From: CAZCFB01 sp964511535
GTDB taxonomy: Bacteria > Myxococcota_A > Polyangia > GCA-2747355 > CAZCFB01
NCBI GenBank assembly: GCA_964511535.1
Contig: CAZEFW010000251.1
Coordinates: 1 to 8,324 of the forward strand
Direction of reading: 5' to 3'
DNA: 8,324 nucleotides
Shown here: positions 6,909 to 8,324 of the stretch, one piece after another
Position numbering within the stretch: position 1 is the stretch's first letter
Layout: each line of letters starts with the position of its first letter
Position numbers and translations under genes: made by a program
Notes under the pieces: model-generated
What the model was told of the DNA's origin: nothing
What the model saw: the letters and a program-made list of their open reading frames with translations, nothing else
Database searches by the model: none

Positions 6909-6949
6909 GAGGATCCCCTCCCTCGGCGGGGAATCCCTCCTTATTTTTT
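6909..6949 (+). terminator. Intrinsic (Rho-independent) terminator
   Basis: The arms GAGG-AT-CCCC (6909-6918) and GGGG-a-AT-c-CCTC (6928-6939) pair through 10 bp with two single-nucleotide bulges and a 9-nt loop. A T-rich tract, TTATTTTTT, follows at 6941-6949. The orientation is + strand, 16 bp after the small ORF's stop. It is the only clear intrinsic terminator in the window and supports real transcription of the small unit. Confidence 0.7.
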
Positions 6950-6964
6950 AATCACGGACAGTTA

Positions 6965-8324
6965 TTACTTGATGGTGATGGGCCCGCTCACCTTGGTCGC
7001 GATCCAGCGCCAGTTATCGATGATCACCGCCGAATCGTAGATATGGTCCCCCTCGTCGTGAATCCAGAACGTCAGGGTCATGGTCTCGCCAGGCGTACAC
7101 GGGGCCGTGGTGGTGAGCCACCCGGATGAGGACCCGATGGGACTCTGGTAGCCGGTGCCGGAGAGCGACTGCGTCGCGCTGGATGGGTGCTCGAACCAGC
7201 CGTTGTTCACGGTGAGCGGCTGCCCCTTGGCGTCGAAGGAGATGTTCTGCACCTTGGTCAACGCCTTGGACGAGAGCACCGCGTAGAACGTGTCGTTGAA
7301 CGAGGTGTGGACCCACTCGGGGTATTCGGCGGACAGGAAGATGAAGTCGAACTTGAAGCCCTTTGCGTTCTTGGGCACCTGGATCTTGAGCCGCACCCAC
7401 GAGGGATCGTTCTCGGTCTTGTTTTCGCAGCACCCGCTCGGCCCCGGGTGTACCCACTTGTTGCTGCCCGGGGTGGTGCATGTGAAGCAGCTGGTGGTGG
7501 ACACCGGGTTGCCTTTCTGGCCCAGGCTGGTGCCCTTCTGCACGTAGGTGGACCACACCGGGCCAGTGGACAGCCCGAGGAACTTGCAGCCGTTTTTCTG
7601 TTTGATGGCGCCGTACGCGCCGGTGCGCACCCCGTGGCTGTTGCCCGCCCCGCCGGTGGTCATGGTCACGCCCTTGACGCACAGGTCCATGGCCTGGGCC
7701 CGGCTGCCGCCGGTGCAGTCGCACCCCACGATGTTGTCCACCTTGCCGTCGCAGTCGTTGTCGATGCCGTCGCCCGGGATCTCCACGTACTCCGGGCTTC
7801 GCGACGCGTCGTTGTCGTCGCAGTCCCCCTTGCAGCCGCTCACCCCGTCGCCGTCCAGGTCCTGGCTCTCCTGATTGTCCGGGATCTTGTTGCAGTTCTG
7901 ATCCTTGGTGCCGGTGCACGCCACCTTGGCCGCGGGGTGGGTGTTCGGGTCGTTGTCGTTGCAGTCCCCGTTCTCCGTGGTCCAGCCGTCGCCGTCGATG
8001 TCCGCGTCCACGAGGTTGTCGCAGTTGTTGTCCTTGCCGTCGCCAGGGATCTCCTTGGCGCCCGGGTTGATGGCCTTGTCCTTGTCGTTGCAGTCCCCGG
8101 CGCACAGCCCGTACCCGTCGCCGTCGCAGTCCGGCTCCAAGACGTCGGAGAAGCCGTTGCAGTAGTTGTCCATACCGTAAGAGCAAAGCGGATTGAAACA
8201 CGGGAAGACATTCTGGTCCTTGTCGTCGCAGTCCCCCTTGGCCGTGGTGTACCCGTCGCCGTCGTAGTCCAAGTCGATGATGGCGTCCCACTTGTTTTCC
8301 ATCCACACCCCCCCCACCACATCC
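6965..8324 (-). CDS. MopE-repeat / choice-of-anchor L extracellular protein (5' partial)
   Basis: The frame is open through the right edge, so the N-terminus and any signal peptide are missing; 451 residues are visible counting from the GTG at 8320. Residues 16-195 hold four MopE-type metal-binding repeats built on DxDGDG(Y/W/V), then GDC(D/N)D or GDCND, then GDGxDNxCD. Their GDC cores fall at residues 29, 75, 118 and 165. Residues about 219-440 match the choice-of-anchor L domain: a FDFIFLSAEYPEW strand with FNDTFYAVLSS, later SGTGYQSPIG, GWLTTTAPCTPGET and HDEGDHIYDSAVIIDNW. Nine cysteines lie between residues 200 and 408, suggesting disulfides and an extracytoplasmic location. MopE-like repeats bind Ca or Cu in characterised relatives, so a cell-surface or secreted adhesive/structural role is inferred. 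No C-terminal membrane anchor or sorting tail is present; the protein ends SGPITIK. Confidence 0.85.
   Translation of the reverse strand, partial: DVVGGVWMENKWDAIIDLDYDGDGYTTAKGDCDDKDQNVFPCFNPLCSYGMDNYCNGFSDVLEPDCDGDGYGLCAGDCNDKDKAINPGAKEIPGDGKDNNCDNLVDADIDGDGWTTENGDCNDNDPNTHPAAKVACTGTKDQNCNKIPDNQESQDLDGDGVSGCKGDCDDNDASRSPEYVEIPGDGIDNDCDGKVDNIVGCDCTGGSRAQAMDLCVKGVTMTTGGAGNSHGVRTGAYGAIKQKNGCKFLGLSTGPVWSTYVQKGTSLGQKGNPVSTTSCFTCTTPGSNKWVHPGPSGCCENKTENDPSWVRLKIQVPKNAKGFKFDFIFLSAEYPEWVHTSFNDTFYAVLSSKALTKVQNISFDAKGQPLTVNNGWFEHPSSATQSLSGTGYQSPIGSSSGWLTTTAPCTPGETMTLTFWIHDEGDHIYDSAVIIDNWRWIATKVSGPITIK
7736..8275 (-). repeat. Four tandem MopE-like metal-binding repeats
   Basis: Each unit of 43-47 codons has an acidic DxDxDG loop followed by a GDC motif and a DNxC motif. 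The repeats are recognisable at DNA level through recurring GTCGTTGCAGTCCCC-like and CCGTCGCCG blocks. They are diverged in the variable parts: the third unit has ACTGTKDQNCN where the others read IPGDGxDN, and the first lacks the GDGxDN part in favour of CSYGMDNYCN. The array is therefore not a recent amplification. Confidence 0.8.

Noticed and set aside
7736..8275. CRISPR-like spaced repeats
   Set aside because: The periodic GTCGTTGCAGTCCC blocks are codons of the MopE repeats. They are imperfect, spaced 129-141 bp apart and lie within an open frame.
1..8324. Defence system, mobile element or biosynthetic cluster
   Set aside because: No nuclease, transposase, integrase, reverse transcriptase, toxin-antitoxin or NRPS/PKS motif was recognised in any frame judged to be real.

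Overview
The window is uniformly GC-rich and dominated by large, tightly spaced genes. The gene content points to a member of the Myxococcota or a related former-Deltaproteobacteria lineage: a MopE-type Asp/Cys/Gly-rich repeat protein carrying a choice-of-anchor L domain, a very large secreted TPR protein with basic Ala/Pro/Lys linkers, and a TPR-tailed membrane glycosyltransferase. This taxonomic call is inferred from protein style. No rRNA or other phylogenetic marker is present.

Layout. Positions 1-120 hold a small hairpin and a five-copy octanucleotide repeat directly in front of the first gene. Positions 121-1782 (+) encode a polytopic GT39/PMT-like glycosyltransferase with a C-terminal TPR tail. 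Only 4-7 bp later, 1790-3523 (+) encodes a UbiB/AarF (ABC1) atypical-kinase protein with two C-terminal membrane helices; the two genes probably form an operon. The convergent spacer 3524-3614 is filled with three consecutive GCGGC/GCCGC palindromes. Positions 3615-6536 (-) encode a 973-residue exported TPR protein built from three ungapped ~150-residue copies of one module plus a fourth TPR region, separated by poly-basic/proline-rich linkers. Positions 6537-6964 hold no large gene. On the + strand this gap contains what looks like a compact transcription unit: a candidate promoter, a 29-codon ORF encoding a single-pass hydrophobic peptide, and an intrinsic terminator. Positions 6965-8324 (-) are the C-terminal part of a MopE-repeat/choice-of-anchor L extracellular protein whose start lies beyond the right edge.

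How they fit together. The two + genes are both inner-membrane proteins (lipid-linked sugar transfer; quinone/lipid-related ABC1 kinase-like). The two large - genes are both predicted to be exported, one a TPR scaffold and one a metal-binding adhesin-like protein. No shared pathway can be shown from the sequence. I see no mobile element, CRISPR array, tRNA, rRNA or recognised defence system. The most unusual parts are the modular architecture of the TPR protein, the isolated small-protein unit at about 6714-6949, and the palindrome array at 3530-3591.
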